64,000 nt of DNA from Strigamia acuminata (lineage: Eukaryota > Arthropoda > Chilopoda > Geophilomorpha > Linotaeniidae): positions 18,254,427 to 18,318,426 of the forward strand of contig OX442315.1 of NCBI GenBank assembly GCA_949358305.1, in the 5' to 3' direction. This document shows, in pieces, positions 1-17,748 of the stretch. The notes beneath the pieces are model-generated. The model was given only the letters and a program-made list of their open reading frames with translations. It searched no databases and had not been told where the DNA came from. A program made the translations under genes and the position numbers. Position 1 is the stretch's first letter, and each line of letters starts with the position of its first letter.

Positions 1-1660
1 TTCAATGAACTCCAAACATCCCCCTGTTGCAAAAAAAGAAAAGAAAAAAAAACCGAACAAATTAACACAAATAAATAAATAAAATCAAGACATAACGAAT
101 TAGAATTAACTATAAATCAATAATTATTCATAGCTAAGTTTAGAAATACTGTACGACCTCGTCCCAACTCACTAATGATGCTGCAGCAGCTCCATTGGCA
201 TCAGGAAGAAATTGGCCGAATTCTTCTAACAGATCATTCTGATCTTGAAATAATTTTGCCACTTGTGCGTACACCTCCGCCTCAGTCAATGGTTTAGTGC
301 CCGTACTGATCCCCTCCTTTAAATTACGTTGCTCCTTCTGATAAGTATGAAGAATCTCTAAAAACTGCTTATAAATATCTGGTTGACCTTGAAATCGATT
401 CTAAACAAAAAATGTGCCAAAAAATAATTAAATCCAGCCACCACACACCCAAAAATATAAATAAACGCACTTTTATTTTGTTCACGTAGCTAATTGCATG
501 ATTGAACTCCACTGGCTGACTCGTTTGTGTAGTGGGCGGTAAAGGTACCTGCATAGTAGGGGCAGGAGACGTTGATAATGTATTATGTAACGGTTGTGTT
601 ACTGTTGAACCGTGGTTCTGATTCACCGCTACCACCGTGCTAACACTAGCGCTCGCACTAACACTAGCACTAGCGCTAGCAGTCGCAATGGCACTGGCAC
701 TGGCACTGGCACTGGCAACAGCACTACCACTACCGCTGCCGCTGCTTCCCCCACCGCTGCCGCTGCCGCTCTGCAATAAAAAACGATAAAAATTCAACTT
801 CTAGCGCACGTTTTCGACTAATCCAACTCACCGAAGCGGTATTCTGGCTGCTCGAGCTCACTGGAGTACCCGTACACACCACAGTAGTCGTTTGCGACCC
901 AGGTACGCTGAAATTGACTTGGTCGTTCGACTGCACTTCAATTTTATAGCCCGGAGGTAAAAAAGTATTAAAACCCGTGATCAGTTCCGGATGGCCTTTA
1001 AAAAGGGTCGAAACCCTCGAAATCACTCCAGGAGTGTCAATACTATCAAAACGGAACAAATCAATTGAAATAAACGGATGATGAACGCATCTTCTCCACT
1101 ACAAACCTTTGCGACTTAAATTCTTTCATGATATCCAAGAAATCATTGTACACTTGCGGCTGGCTGCCGAATCGAAATTTAACTTGATCCAAGTACGAAA
1201 GTGCATCCTCGACTTTTAACCGCTGAAACTGTTGCTGTTGGCCTTGTGTCGCGTGCGTTTGGGACAACGCCGTGGCTTGACTCGCAACTTGCTGCGCTTG
1301 CACGTTGTGCGCTGGATGTAAGGCTACGCCAGCCGGGCCATGTCCACTTTGGGACATACCTGAAGTCATTTGGTAGCTGTGCATGGGATACTGTACACTG
1401 CTTTGCATACTCTCAGATTGCGCCCCGTCGAAAAAGGGCTGAGATGGAGGCAAACCTGAAAAAACAACCAAAACTCGTTAACAAAATGCTTCCTCTTTCG
1501 AATCAATTAATGTGCATACAAATTTAATACCTCCTGTTGGTGTATGGCCAGGAGCCGGAGCTAGCACTCTCTGAAGAGTGCCCCCAGATTCTGTTAATCG
1601 GTGTTGTTGTGGATATACACTGCTGATTGTATCCTGAGGCTCGTCAATACGACGTTTCAT
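1..1660 (-). CDS. Sin3A: Sin3A corepressor scaffold, N-terminal part (PAH1 and start of PAH2)
   Basis: Nuclear scaffold of the Sin3-HDAC corepressor complex; its PAH domains bind repressor peptides. Coding exons, read on the minus strand: 1660-1531, 1455-1107, 1042-832, 770-471, 400-173, and probably 23-1, continuing off the left edge. The phases of all five complete exons agree. The start MKRRIDE matches Sin3A, and a strong splice acceptor lies one base upstream of the ATG, so a non-coding first exon must lie further right. PAH1 spans exons 2-3 ([18 protein letters not shown], then [20 protein letters not shown]). PAH2 starts at the end of exon 4 ([14 protein letters not shown]) and fills exon 5. 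Exon 4 encodes a long Ser/Gly then Ser/Ala low-complexity linker between PAH1 and PAH2. Partial copies of exons 2-4 occur at 41.4-43.0 kb. Identification is firm from the PAH sequences. Confidence 0.95.
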
Positions 1661-4299
1661 CCTGCAAATACATCAATTTCGAAGGGATATTCAAACGTAT
1701 ATTAATAAATGTTTGTCGTCGTGTAATTACTGCATATATTGGGTTGACATGCAACAAAGTGATCAACTCTTGTCCTCCATTACTTCAAGAAAAATATATT
1801 CTACCCATGTATTAGTGTTATTAAGTGGAGAAGTTGGCAGCTGGCCAAATGAGGACACAGGGCTCACGTGAGATCAGATTAACTGGGAAATCTGGGGGAA
1901 TTACTAGCCAACATTTTTAACTACGATTAAATATAGTTCGATAAGCAAATGAATAAACAATATTTGTTTGGATTTACTTGTCATGTCGGGTATTAATTAC
2001 ATTTGAAAAAAAAAAAGCAATTAGATTTTTTATTGATTTTTTTTGTCTGTTGCAGTTTTTATTGTTTTTTATTTTTGTTTTAAATTGAACAGTTCGAAAC
2101 CTTACCTATCTTATCTCCCGCGAAAAATTCATTACTTCCACTTGAATTCTCAATCCGATCAGCAAAAAATTTAGTTAACTAGAAAAAAAATTTAAAAAAA
2201 TTAAAAATTTTAGGCACAAATTTCCATTTAAAAAAAAATACAATTTAGCGCTGCAACAATGATTAAAAAAATCATTTTAAATTAAACCAAACAATTTGTA
2301 TTAATTATTTTAACGTTTGTTACACAACAAAACCAAAGACAATGCCGAAAATAATATAAATAAATCAACATAACCCTATTAAGTTGAAAAAAAAACATAA
2401 AAATTTATGTTATCTGAAACTGATACATTTTAAAAAAAAAAAAAACAACTCGAAAAAAAAACTCCAAAGAAAAACAAGCAATTTTGTTTCAAATCAATCG
2501 CAATCTGCAGTTGCAAGTTTCGAGTTTGAATGTGGGAACAAGCCGCGTTACTTCGTGCAGTAGACGGAAGGTTAAGCGGGGTTTCTCTCGGCATATCTGG
2601 CTCGAAAAGCCACCATCACAAGCACATTCTGACTAACAAAGCGCCCGCAAAGCTTGGAGAAATACTTTGAATCGTGTTTCTAGTGTAGAAACAAAAAAAA
2701 GACAAGTGTAGGGCAGGTCATTTGCTCCATGTGTAGCTACGTACCAAACACAAGTCGGTCCGTCAAGTGTGATTCGGCTGAACACGGCACTACGAGCGTA
2801 AAAACACGTCAATTTCATTTCAATTCGACACTCGATTCAATCGCGTCGTGCGATCAGTGAAATTCTATTTCGAAAAGCCTGCACCAGCTAAGAAATTTGG
2901 CGGCAGATTCAGGCAGCAAGAAAGAGACAACATGGCGTGCGGTAAAACGTATGCCAAACAACAGTGACGAAACTCGGATTTGACCAACTTTCCCCAACCC
3001 GGCGGGGAAAGCTCGCCAAAATCAATTAATTTCACTAACACTTGTCCGTGCTCGTATAAATCACTAATTACCGTGCGTTTTCCGCGAGAAATTCGTCCGT
3101 AAAGTGCGATCAAACCGAGGACTTTTTGAACACTTAAAATGGAAACTTTGCTGGCAAGCGGAACTACATTACCCCTCAAATATTCAACATGGACTCGTCT
3201 ACAGACACCCACTCCAATAGAAAGATTACCTTTGCATGCAGTGTTCGCTAGCTGTCATAGCTTGCCAGTCTACTGGCGAGTTAACGTGCAATTTTTTCTC
3301 GTCGTAAGGGGACGAATTCTTTAGACAATTAATATTTATTTCACTTCGCAAAAATTACCGCCGCTGTATTGTTTAAATGCAGGTAAAATGGTAAATATTG
3401 ACTCGTCAAGAAACCCGCTAATTACTAATGGCACTTAAACACGCTTCTAGATTGATCGTCTGAGCAATGTTTAGAAATATCGTCGAGAATGAGATTCAGC
3501 TCATCGACGGAATAAAAGTAGTTTGGTGAAATTTTTGGCATTGCTTAGCCTTTCACGCCATTCATGGCGAACTGAACGCGACCGTTTCTCACGCCAGTCT
3601 CCATGTCAGGAGTCAGCAGCCACCGATAGTCCGAGCGAATGTGGGCACTTTACTACTAATTTAAAAAATTGCTGCTACTTCTAAACACAATCATTGTAGC
3701 CGATCGTGCACGGGAAACCTGTAAACAGACGATGGGTCTATGCTAACTACTAAGTTTTTTACGCTCATCCGGCCGCTGACTCTTACGAGAAATGTGTCCA
3801 CCACTTGTCTAAACTCATCGGGTAGTTAGAAAAAAAATTCTTACCTCAAACCATTAACCGATGCGTTTGATAAAGCCAGATATTCCGAGACATACAGTTG
3901 CTAAGCTCCATGAATGCCCAGCCACCTAGATTTAGAACTGAATGACGTAACATTGTTTAGGGTTTACCACCGACCAATAGCGACCAAAGCCGCCATTACT
4001 ATAAAGGACGTAGGCGGGTCTTTTCCACTGGTAGAGAACGCACTTCCGGTGTACGCAAAATGGATTCCTTTTAAATGATAGATATATATAACATTTTACG
4101 CTAGATAATGGTAAAAATGGTTCTTTTCAAGCTTTTTGATTGGGGAGAGAGCGTGGCAAAGAATTTTCTCGATTCCTCGCTAGGAATCGAACAATTCATT
4201 GTATAAATTATTTAAAAAAAAAAAAAGTAATTAAAATAAAATGGTTTATTAATTTATTTATTGACATATTCGTGCCCTGTTTCAGACTCGCCAAATAAA
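1661..4299. other. Sin3A upstream region and intergenic DNA
   Basis: About 2.6 kb without a supported coding gene. The stretch at 1.9-2.5 kb is very AT-rich. The stretch at 2.5-4.1 kb is more balanced and probably holds the Sin3A promoter and non-coding first exon, and the 5' UTR of the LicD-type gene. A likely 3' splice site (TTTCAG) lies just before 4286. ORFs here are short, overlap on both strands and have no recognisable domain. Confidence 0.5.
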
Positions 4300-4947
4300 A
4301 TGAAATACAGAAGAGTGCTGCTCTATGTGTGTGTATTTTTCGTCATGTATTTGATACTGAAGACGCTCAAGAACTCGTCCAAGTCGAACTTTCGATGCAA
4401 AGTACCCGAAGAAATCCAGGAAAATTTACTAAAATTGGCCAGTCAAGTACACACCATTTTGACGAGTCTAAAAGTGACGCATTTTTTGTGCTATGGGAGT
4501 TTGTGGGGTGCGTTACGGTACAATCGTTTATTACCGTGGGAAGAAGACGTGGAATTTTGTGCCATAAATGACAAAGTGTTGTATTTAGACGAAGCACGTT
4601 TGTTACGAGAATTCAGGAAGAATTCGCTCGAACTGAAGTACGATTGGAGCGAAGGAGTCTACAGAATATTTAATTCGAGCAAAATACTCGGCAGTGTCGA
4701 GCTCTACGTGTTTGAATTAGATTCGACGAACAATATGCTGAAACGAGTCGGCTGGAAACGTCGAGTTTTACCGCCGAATTGTGAGAATACAATCCTGCAT
4801 TGTTTCCCACCGAGACTCGCTAAAACACCGTTGCCGGAGAAGGAATTAAGCGGAGTGTCGTTGCCAGTACCTCGAGAAGAGATCGAAATTCAAAAATATT
4901 TTTATCCCGATGATTGGTGGAAGGAAATTAAATCGGATGACTGCTAA
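4300..4947 (+). CDS. LicD/fukutin-related family type II membrane protein
   Basis: Single coding exon, 215 residues. The chosen ATG starts with KYRRVLLYVCVFFVMYLIL, a signal anchor near the N terminus, so a Golgi or ER type II orientation is likely. The block CYGSLWGALRYNRLLPWEED (about residues 75-94) matches the LicD nucleotidyltransferase-fold signature, usually G-x-L-L-G-A-x-R then PW-DDD. Here the acidic triad reads EED, so the first metal-binding aspartate position is glutamate. LicD proteins transfer phospho-sugars or phosphocholine; the substrate of this animal branch is not known to me. A splice acceptor about 14 nt upstream suggests a separate 5' UTR exon. There is no close neighbour on the same strand. 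Family assignment is good, function is open. Confidence 0.75.
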   Translation: MKYRRVLLYVCVFFVMYLILKTLKNSSKSNFRCKVPEEIQENLLKLASQVHTILTSLKVTHFLCYGSLWGALRYNRLLPWEEDVEFCAINDKVLYLDEARLLREFRKNSLELKYDWSEGVYRIFNSSKILGSVELYVFELDSTNNMLKRVGWKRRVLPPNCENTILHCFPPRLAKTPLPEKELSGVSLPVPREEIEIQKYFYPDDWWKEIKSDDC

Positions 4948-5955
4948 TTGTAAATTATATAAAAATCTATAATGGAATGTTACGAATAGAAATAAATGAA
5001 TCGTTGACACTTGTTTTCTCAAATAAATGCAAAAATTTATTTTCGATTGATCAACTAACCGATCAAAACAATTGTACATTTCGGCACATAATTGTGTGCA
5101 CAAATTCACTTTGGTTTGAAAATTTATTCCACGTAGGATATAGAAATTAAATTTTTTTTTTTAAATTTTTTATTAGACACCTTGGATGACATTTCGAAAC
5201 AGTTTGTTTAGAAAAATGTTATTTATGAGTGATGCAAACTTAAATTTCTATTTAAAATAATGAATGTATGACATTTAACGTAAAGAACGTTTTTAACATT
5301 TATCCCAAAAATAAACATGCATTAATTTCAACCCAAAAATGCAACATTTATTTCAAAATGGTCACGAATATTGTTGTTATAAATGCTTCTCAAAGTATTT
5401 TGAATTTTTTTCAATATTTTCACAGCTTATTTACAACTTAAAAATAGGAAGTAAAACTGTCAACAAACCACAACAAAAAACACTCGTTAAATTTTATACC
5501 AGTCTCAAAACTTTCCTTACTTCCTCCGTAAGTGTAATAAGCTATTTAAGCAAATGTTTACGTATATAGTCAGGTTTTTTTCTAGTAACAATTTCAAAAA
5601 TCGGTCGTTATAACTTCTTTTGAGATTAAAAGTTTATTAAACGACAGTTAAAACCAATTCTACATTCATTAATTCATCAATTTTTAATAAAAACTAAAAC
5701 AAAAATTCCTCTGCCAGCAGATGAATCTTCGATGGCACTGCGTTTTGTTTTTCTTTCTTTCGGATGAAACTGTTCAACTTGCAAAAAAAACAAGACTAAA
5801 AAATGCATTGGAATAAGACATCAATGGAATAAATGTTCGTTCGGATGTCAAGGTATACTGTATAGAAATTGCCAACACGAGAGTCCACCTTTTAAACAAA
5901 CAAAAAAAAACAAAAAAGAAAAGTTCCTGAGCCTCACGATATCCTCACGCTTTCT
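4948..5955. other. AT-rich intergenic DNA with convergent 3' UTRs
   Basis: About 1 kb between the LicD-type gene and the Medea stop codon. It contains AATAAA-like signals on both strands and probably carries the two 3' UTRs. No protein-coding or RNA gene is visible. Confidence 0.5.
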
Positions 5956-11519
<5,564 letters not shown>

Positions 11520-12484
11520 ATGGAGCCCATTATACCGAGAGGACGTGGAAGAGGCAGGAAGATGGTGGGAGAAGGACTTGGGAAAAATAGCATTGAAGTA
11601 TTCGATTTGGATATAATTAAAATATTTATCATTAAAAGTATTTCTTTTATTTTTTTCAAGACCACATCTTCGGTGAACGACGTTATTCACAAGATTGACA
11701 TTTTACTACTCGACGGTGGTGATAATGTTGAAGTTGAGAATATATTTAAAATTTCTGAAGCAGTTATTAAGTCCCAAGAAGACATGGAATTCGTAGTTGC
11801 TGCGATTTGCAATTCCTGCTTCAGTAATGAGGCATTTATCAATATCGGTTGCAAAGTGTGTTGTAGTCTGTTGCCCATTAAGACGGATAGTGCGAAATTC
11901 AGAAGTTCCCTTTTGAACTTCTTACAGAATGAATTTATGAGTAATTATTTTATCATTTAATTTATTTATTTCTGTAAAAATTGACGATTTTCTTCACATT
12001 TCAGACCGTGAAAAGAATTATAAGACTTCCGCAGATCGTTTTTTAAACGTGGTGAAATTTTTTGCTCAATTGTCGGTGGATTTAAAACCAATTTGCTCTG
12101 CCGCATCAGAAGTACTCTTAATAGCTTTGTCTGATTATTTATTGATGTTGCTAGATTCAGATAGTGAAGCACATACCAACCTATTGGATAAACTGGTAAA
12201 AAAAAATTGGAATTTTTTAAATTTTTAAATTTTTTAAATGTTTAGTCATTTAATTCTTTCAGTTGAGAGAACATGGGCGCGATTTGAAGTCATATTCAAC
12301 TAGGAAGGCGAATAAGAGCAATGATGATTTACTCCTAAAGTTACGGCAGAAAATTGTGGACGAAAAGACGAGTACGAACCGAAGAGTTACGCTTTTACTA
12401 CTATTTGAAATTTGCCTTCTTGATTTTCAAGAATTGAGTGATAACATAAAACTATTCTATCAAGAATCAAGGCAAATTCAATGA
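11520..12484 (+). CDS. MIF4G-like protein of the PAIP1/CTIF/SLIP1 type
   Basis: Exons 11520-11597, 11661-11940, 12005-12195 and 12263-12484 give 256 residues with consistent phases and very short introns (63-67 nt). The N terminus is basic and RG-rich (PRGRGRGRK). The rest looks alpha-helical, with repeated helix pairs as in MIF4G domains: SSVNDVIHKIDILL, then a central CNSCFSNEAF helix, then RRVTLLLLFEICLLDF near the C terminus. MIF4G proteins bridge translation factors, poly(A)-binding protein or the cap-binding complex on mRNA. I assign the fold but cannot decide among PAIP1-like, CTIF-like and MIF4GD-like. It is convergent with SRP19, and an AATAAA signal lies near 12727. Confidence 0.6.
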
Positions 12485-12887
12485 AGTCACGAAAGAGAAA
12501 GATTTTATAATTTAAATATAGTAAGACTAGGTTAAACGTGGTTTTTATCTATTCTTTGAAATATATGAAATGGGCGACTAACAATTTTTGTAGGATATTT
12601 TAGAGAATTGATTAACTTTAAGTTGTAAAACATGTAATATGGATATTTTCAGTTTTAATTCTCATTGTCACTAAAGATACTCTCAACACGTGGTTTCAAT
12701 GGAATTTTTGCTATAATACTCTTTTCAATAAAATTTTTGTTTGTATGATTTGCGCTTTATGTTGTTTTATTTTGCTCCAGTGCCATTTTCTACTTCGTTG
12801 CGAACAATTTTTGCGATTAAAAATAGCTACGAGTAGAATTTTTGTTTAGATTTTATTATAACATTGTTTTTGCACATTTTATTTGAT
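12485..12887. other. Convergent 3' UTR region
   Basis: Holds the 3' UTR of the MIF4G gene, with a poly(A) signal near 12727, and the SRP19 3' UTR. Nothing else is visible. Confidence 0.5.
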
Positions 12888-13597
12888 TTATCGTTTTCCT
12901 TTTTTTCCTTTGCTCTTCTTTGCACCGGATTGTTGCGACTGTTCGGCACCGGTTCTCTGTTGCCGTGACTTGAGTTTTGGAATCGTATCGGCACAATAGG
13001 CAAGAACACTCGTCTCTATGTAAAAAAAAAAATGTAAAGTAGGGTTAATGTTAAGTAATTTTAAGTTTAACAAAAAAAATTCCAACTTGAATTAAATTCT
13101 GGATTGACAAAACTTCCATCATCGTTTCTTAGATTAATCCGAATACGTCCTTTAGTATTGGGATCGCGATTTGGATCTCTGGGATACATTTTATTTTGCT
13201 GCGAGTAAAATATAAGAGAATAACTTTTAAAAAAATCTTGAATTTTTCACTTCATTTCAAAGATAACTCACTTCGATGAGAATCCCGACACCTGCAGCAG
13301 TCAAAACATCTTTCATTTCCTGACAGTTGGGATTTTCAACGCACTAAAAAAATTATTATTAGTATACCATCACGCACCCAATTAATTAACGCAATTATTT
13401 AATGTAATACTTTATCCTTTGGAAGTCTTCTTCCTTCTGCTAATGTCTTCTTGCTATTAATGTACGCGGGGTAAACACAAATCCATCTGATGCAAATAAA
13501 CAACAAATTTTTAAATTTTTGGCCTTTTTTATTCCATATAAAGATCTCACCTTTCCTTATCGGAATATTTCTTTTCCGGACTCCAACTATGCAACAT
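12888..13597 (-). CDS. SRP19: Signal recognition particle 19 kDa protein
   Basis: Binds SRP RNA helices 6 and 8 and primes SRP54 binding during SRP assembly; delivers nascent secretory proteins to the ER. Five exons on the minus strand: 13597-13551, 13486-13411, 13343-13272, 13198-13087, 13015-12888. They sum to 144 residues, the usual length. Diagnostic blocks are WICVYPAYINSKKTLAEGRR (human RFICIYPAYLNNKKTIAEGRR type), NKMYPRDPNRDP and DTIPKLKSRQQRTG. The tail is basic and Lys/Gly-rich, as in other SRP19s. Introns are about 60-85 nt. Confidence 0.95.
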
Positions 13598-14470
13598 TTT
13601 ATTTCGCAAGCAATATTATTTAAATCATACAACAACCATACGGCAAAAATTCTCCTTAGAAAACTAAACCGGAAGCAGAACTTGATTTTCCTGTAGCGCC
13701 CTCTTTAGATGTAAATTAAAACTGCAAATTCAAGATTTAATATTTCAAGGTACTTTCTGAGTCGAATTGTGGAACAATACAAAATTTCAAATTTTATTTT
13801 GATTTTTAGACGAGATTTTTAAAGATGTGGTCTTAAGAAGCACAAACTCTTTTACTAGAACTAGTTCTTTTCGATCAGTACTATTTTCGACTGGAAAATT
13901 TTCCACCGGATTTTTTTCAACCAATACTATTTTCGACAAGAAAATTTTCCACCGAATTTTTTTGAACCAGTACTTTATCGACTGGATTTTTTTCGACCGC
14001 TAATATTTGCGACCATGAATCATTTCGACTGGATTCCTCTCGACCAAGATTCCTTTCGACAGAAGGTTGTGGGCCCAGTGGTTGATGATTTTTTAAAACT
14101 ATCAAGTTTCCAAATTTAGGAACTATATTCGCTTACAGTATAATTCCGATGACTGTAATTAATTTTATTGTTCAGTTTATTGAAGCAGTAAATATTTGTA
14201 ATATTGTAACTAAATTAAAACTCCAAATACTGTACAATATAATTCTCAGATTTAATAATTTAGGACACCTTGTGAGGTACATAAATGCAACAATATCAAA
14301 AAATGTGACACTAAACAAATAAACACATTCGTTAAACGATAAATAACAATAAATACCTTTGGCTTGGCTTACTTAGTAAAAGACAAAAGAGCTTTTCGAT
14401 GACTAACATTTTGATAACATTAAAACTCGATTAACATTTATAAATAACTACAAAATGAATAGTTTAATTT
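13598..14470. other. Intergenic DNA with short diverged repeats
   Basis: Contains the SRP19 upstream region. Between about 13870 and 14060 a unit with the core TTTTCGAC...GGA is repeated several times with divergence (two recognisable copies of about 58 bp near 13880-13975). No coding gene is supported. Confidence 0.5.
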
Positions 14471-15109
14471 TTAATAAATAGGCGGTCTTCCTAGCTTCAG
14501 TCCAGCTCCTCTCCAAAACAAACAAAATAACGAGTAAAATGTAGCGAGGCAAGGAATAAATAGCATCATGGTCGTTCCACAAGAGTGCCGGAATAAATTC
14601 AAGGTTGATGTTGTATTTCCAGCTAAGAAGTATCCCAGGACAAACAGCACGGCAGAAAGAGGAATAAATTTCATGGCTGACTCCTCCACGTACGTGCAAA
14701 AACTGAGGTGGCTGAGGGAGGACAACACAACTTGTTCGAAACTAATAGAACGAGACGAGAGCACATGCGGTTCTTCGTGCACTAGATTACGATACGTTTT
14801 GGACAACACGGACACTACTAGACATCCCAACGGAAGAAGTTGCCAACGCAATGCGAAGACCAAACGGTCATGAAGGGTCGGCAGATACGGCATCGGGAGT
14901 GGGATGTAAATGTACCCGCCAAAAATAATAAAAACAGATAGAATTGATCCCAATAAAAGTCCAAGTAAACATGGAAAACGTCTATTGCGTTGTCTTCTTT
15001 TTAAATCGTCTGTTTCTTCGTATCTTCCTGTAAAACTCATATCTAACGACACTAATTCACGTAACCAAATGCGGCAAACGAAACTGGCGCTGTCGTTAGG
15101 CGCCACCAC
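14471..15109 (-). CDS. TMEM79-like multi-pass membrane protein (MAPEG-like fold)
   Basis: Single-exon frame of 212 residues. Several hydrophobic segments: about residues 46-68 (LLGLLLGSILSVFIIFGGYI), 83-105, 130-150, 152-170 and 180-200. The order RLVFALRW, then a long helix, then KFIPLSAVLFVLGYFLAG resembles human TMEM79 (RLVYTLRC ... KLLPLLTGLF...). TMEM79 is a MAPEG-related membrane protein of the Golgi and endosome system. The N terminus (about 45 residues) is polar and the true start could be the internal Met at residue 24 (MSFTGRYEE). It is divergent from the CH/filamin gene, 272 bp apart, so a shared promoter is possible. Confidence 0.6.
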   Translation of the reverse strand: MVAPNDSASFVCRIWLRELVSLDMSFTGRYEETDDLKRRQRNRRFPCLLGLLLGSILSVFIIFGGYIYIPLPMPYLPTLHDRLVFALRWQLLPLGCLVVSVLSKTYRNLVHEEPHVLSSRSISFEQVVLSSLSHLSFCTYVEESAMKFIPLSAVLFVLGYFLAGNTTSTLNLFRHSCGTTMMLFIPCLATFYSLFCLFWRGAGLKLGRPPIY

Positions 15110-15381
15110 TTGATAGTATCGAGAATTAATGCAATTGCTAAGCGAATGAATATCTAAAAATAATTCGCTTAGGAATTGCTTGTATTGTGTGTAATTATTT
15201 TTTCTATTATTTTTGAAATTTTTAATTCAAATCCGGTCTTTACAAAAGTGAAATTGTTTAAAGTTTTTTTTGGATTTTTTTTTTTTAATAAATGCAGAAT
15301 GTTACGTCATGAAGGATAAATAAAAAATAGTTGCCGAATAAAAAAAAAGTTTCGTTTCATTGACCACTGATCACAAGTTAG

Positions 15382-17748
15382 ATGCTCCCACATGTGGAAA
15401 AAATGCAGGAGGAGGCAATTTTAACAACTCCGGATGTTTTGCCTATTTTTCAACTTAATGAGGAAGAGCAAATAACGCCACCATTATTTAGTAAGAACAT
15501 CTCAATTTAATTTTTATTTAAATTATTTTTTACTTAAAATAAACTAGATTTTATAGTAATGGCGTTCGGCTATCTGCGAGCATTTGCTTCTGAAACTGCA
15601 ACATTATTGAATGAAAAAATGCAATTATTTATGAAGCAACTTAAAGAGCAATTGCTGGAAACCTACGAAAATTATTTCGTCTGGTTACACGCCTATCTAA
15701 TAAGTATGCACACTTAAATTCGTATTTTTCGTAGTTTTAACTATTCGAATCTTTGTTGATTTTCCTAGTGTACAATTGGACCGAAGACGACTTCGAGCCA
15801 CTGCTTGAATGGGTACAATAATTGAATTGTGCAATAACATTTTTTAATATAAATTTGCAAATTGTAATTTCTTTTATAATAGGTTCGAAGCAAAGCTCCT
15901 GGTTGCTCGGTCACGGACTTCTGCACCACATGGAAAAATGGACTTACTTTGGTAGCCCTACTTGAAGGCATTGTACCGAATAATTGTGTCTGCACCCAAT
16001 ACCACATCCTCAATCCAAAACACGGCAAGCAAAATGTGGAATTAGCTTTTTCAATGGCTAAGAAATACTTGGGAGTTACTCCGGTAAGTATTATTAGCAT
16101 AAAAATAAAAATACTCAACACAAATTAAATCGATCCTTTTGCTGTCATACAGACCTTATCTGCGATTGAAATAACATCCGGAAACTCGTCAAACGAAGGA
16201 AAGTTAATACGATACATCACGATGCTAAAATTGGCTATAGTCAGACGTCAAAATCTTAATATTGCTCCAATCCCCATACCACCCAACCAAGACCCGTTTT
16301 TCCACAACCAGTCGTGTTTGATTAGAGGAATGGGCCTCATAATGGGCAGAAGATACAAACCAGCTCGTTTCAATTTGTACGTGAAACATCGTGACCAGAT
16401 GGACATCTTAATCCAGATTAACGGTCCGCACTGCGACTACTGTTCGCATAGAATAACCAATAGAAGTCCGCGTAATCAAAACATCCACTCAGCAAATCTC
16501 CCGACGGATGGACAAAACGATTCTGCTTGCGCGCCTTACATGAACATTGATTTAGAATACGAAATACTAGGGCGAAGTGTGTCCGTTGTTTATTGGCCCG
16601 TGTCGGCCGGACTGCACGAATTAAACGTTTTTTGGAAAGGTCGGCACGCGGATGAAAGTCCGTACATAGTAAATGTCGAGGAGTGCCCCGAAACTCCTTC
16701 AGAAACGTCGAAATTGTCACCGTACAAGCGCAAAGGACGTCTCTGCGTCAACACTGCCCAAGAGATCCGAAAAGTAGGTCAAGTGGTCAACAGACGAGTT
16801 ATTCGGCAAGTTGTATTCCGAAATGGCGAAGAAATCGAACTGCACGACGAAACACCCTTGCCGTACGACCCAAAAGCGTGGTGTGGCGAGACGTGCCTCG
16901 CGTGTCAATTGGCGCCTGATTCGCCACATTGTATTCTCACGACAAGCAATTTTCAACTCGACATATCCACCGCATCTAGTGTTCCTAGTGAAAATAGCAT
17001 GACCTCTAGCATGTTCAATCATTCTTCCGCACTACCACTTGATATTTTCGCGTACCAAGCTGCAAATCAATTGGAAAACGTTAAACAAGAAAAAGCGACC
17101 ATTCAAATCGGTCCTGTCAGAGAAAGCTACAGCTGTGAGGAAGCGCGCGTAAGAACTGTCAGCCAGTATAGAACATTGCAACTGGAATCATTCAGCAAAG
17201 ACTTTAAAGATCTCCTTGAAGTTGGGCATTTAAATTCATATAAAAGCTGCGAAAACCTGCCTGCAAGTTCTGCGACTGTAGATGGAACATTAGAACCATC
17301 CGGAAGTGCTCAAAGTCTTAAAGATCTGTTTAATTCGAGCCAAATTCAACATGATGAAAATTCAAATGAGAAGACTGACGATAAAAGCGATGCGGGTGAT
17401 GACATAGAATTACCTAGGCAGAAGGAAGTTTTGTTATGCGGCTGTTTAACACGTTCAGAACACCTATACTGTAAGGAACTGGATTGTGGTGATATTTCTC
17501 AATGTCTGCTTGAAGAAACCTTGGAAGGAGTGTTTAAAATGGTGGCCCGTTCCGAGACTTCTAGTTCTTTCTCTTCTGAAGAGCACGAACCACGAGCTTT
17601 GAACGAGACTTTTAATTTGGAATCCAACGAGTTTGAGGACGAGAATGTTGAAGGTCGTGGGTGTTTGACACACGAAACACCGCGTTCTGTCAAGAGAAGA
17701 GTTCAGGAGTGGGAAGACACTATTTCTAAGCAATGTGATTCCGTCTAG
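15382..17748 (+). CDS. CH-domain plus filamin-repeat protein
   Basis: Exons 15382-15490, 15548-15703, 15769-15812, 15883-16083 and 16153-17748 give 701 residues in consistent phase. A calponin-homology domain of the filamin CH2 type spans about residues 90-200 (LLEWVRSKAPGCSVTDFCTT, then LAFSMAKKYLGVTP, then RYITMLKLAI). One immunoglobulin-like filamin repeat follows, ending FWKGRHADESPYIVNV, close to the filamin W-G-x-x-IPGSPY-V pattern. The C-terminal 380 residues are Ser/Glu-rich, probably disordered, and not recognisable. Filamins cross-link actin; a single CH domain with a single repeat is much smaller than filamin and cannot be assumed to cross-link. I do not recognise a named orthologue. 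Confidence 0.7.

Noticed and set aside
13870-14105. Minus-strand frame over the diverged repeats near 14 kb
   Set aside because: Its residues reflect the repeated TTTTCGAC unit; no start context, splice support or domain.
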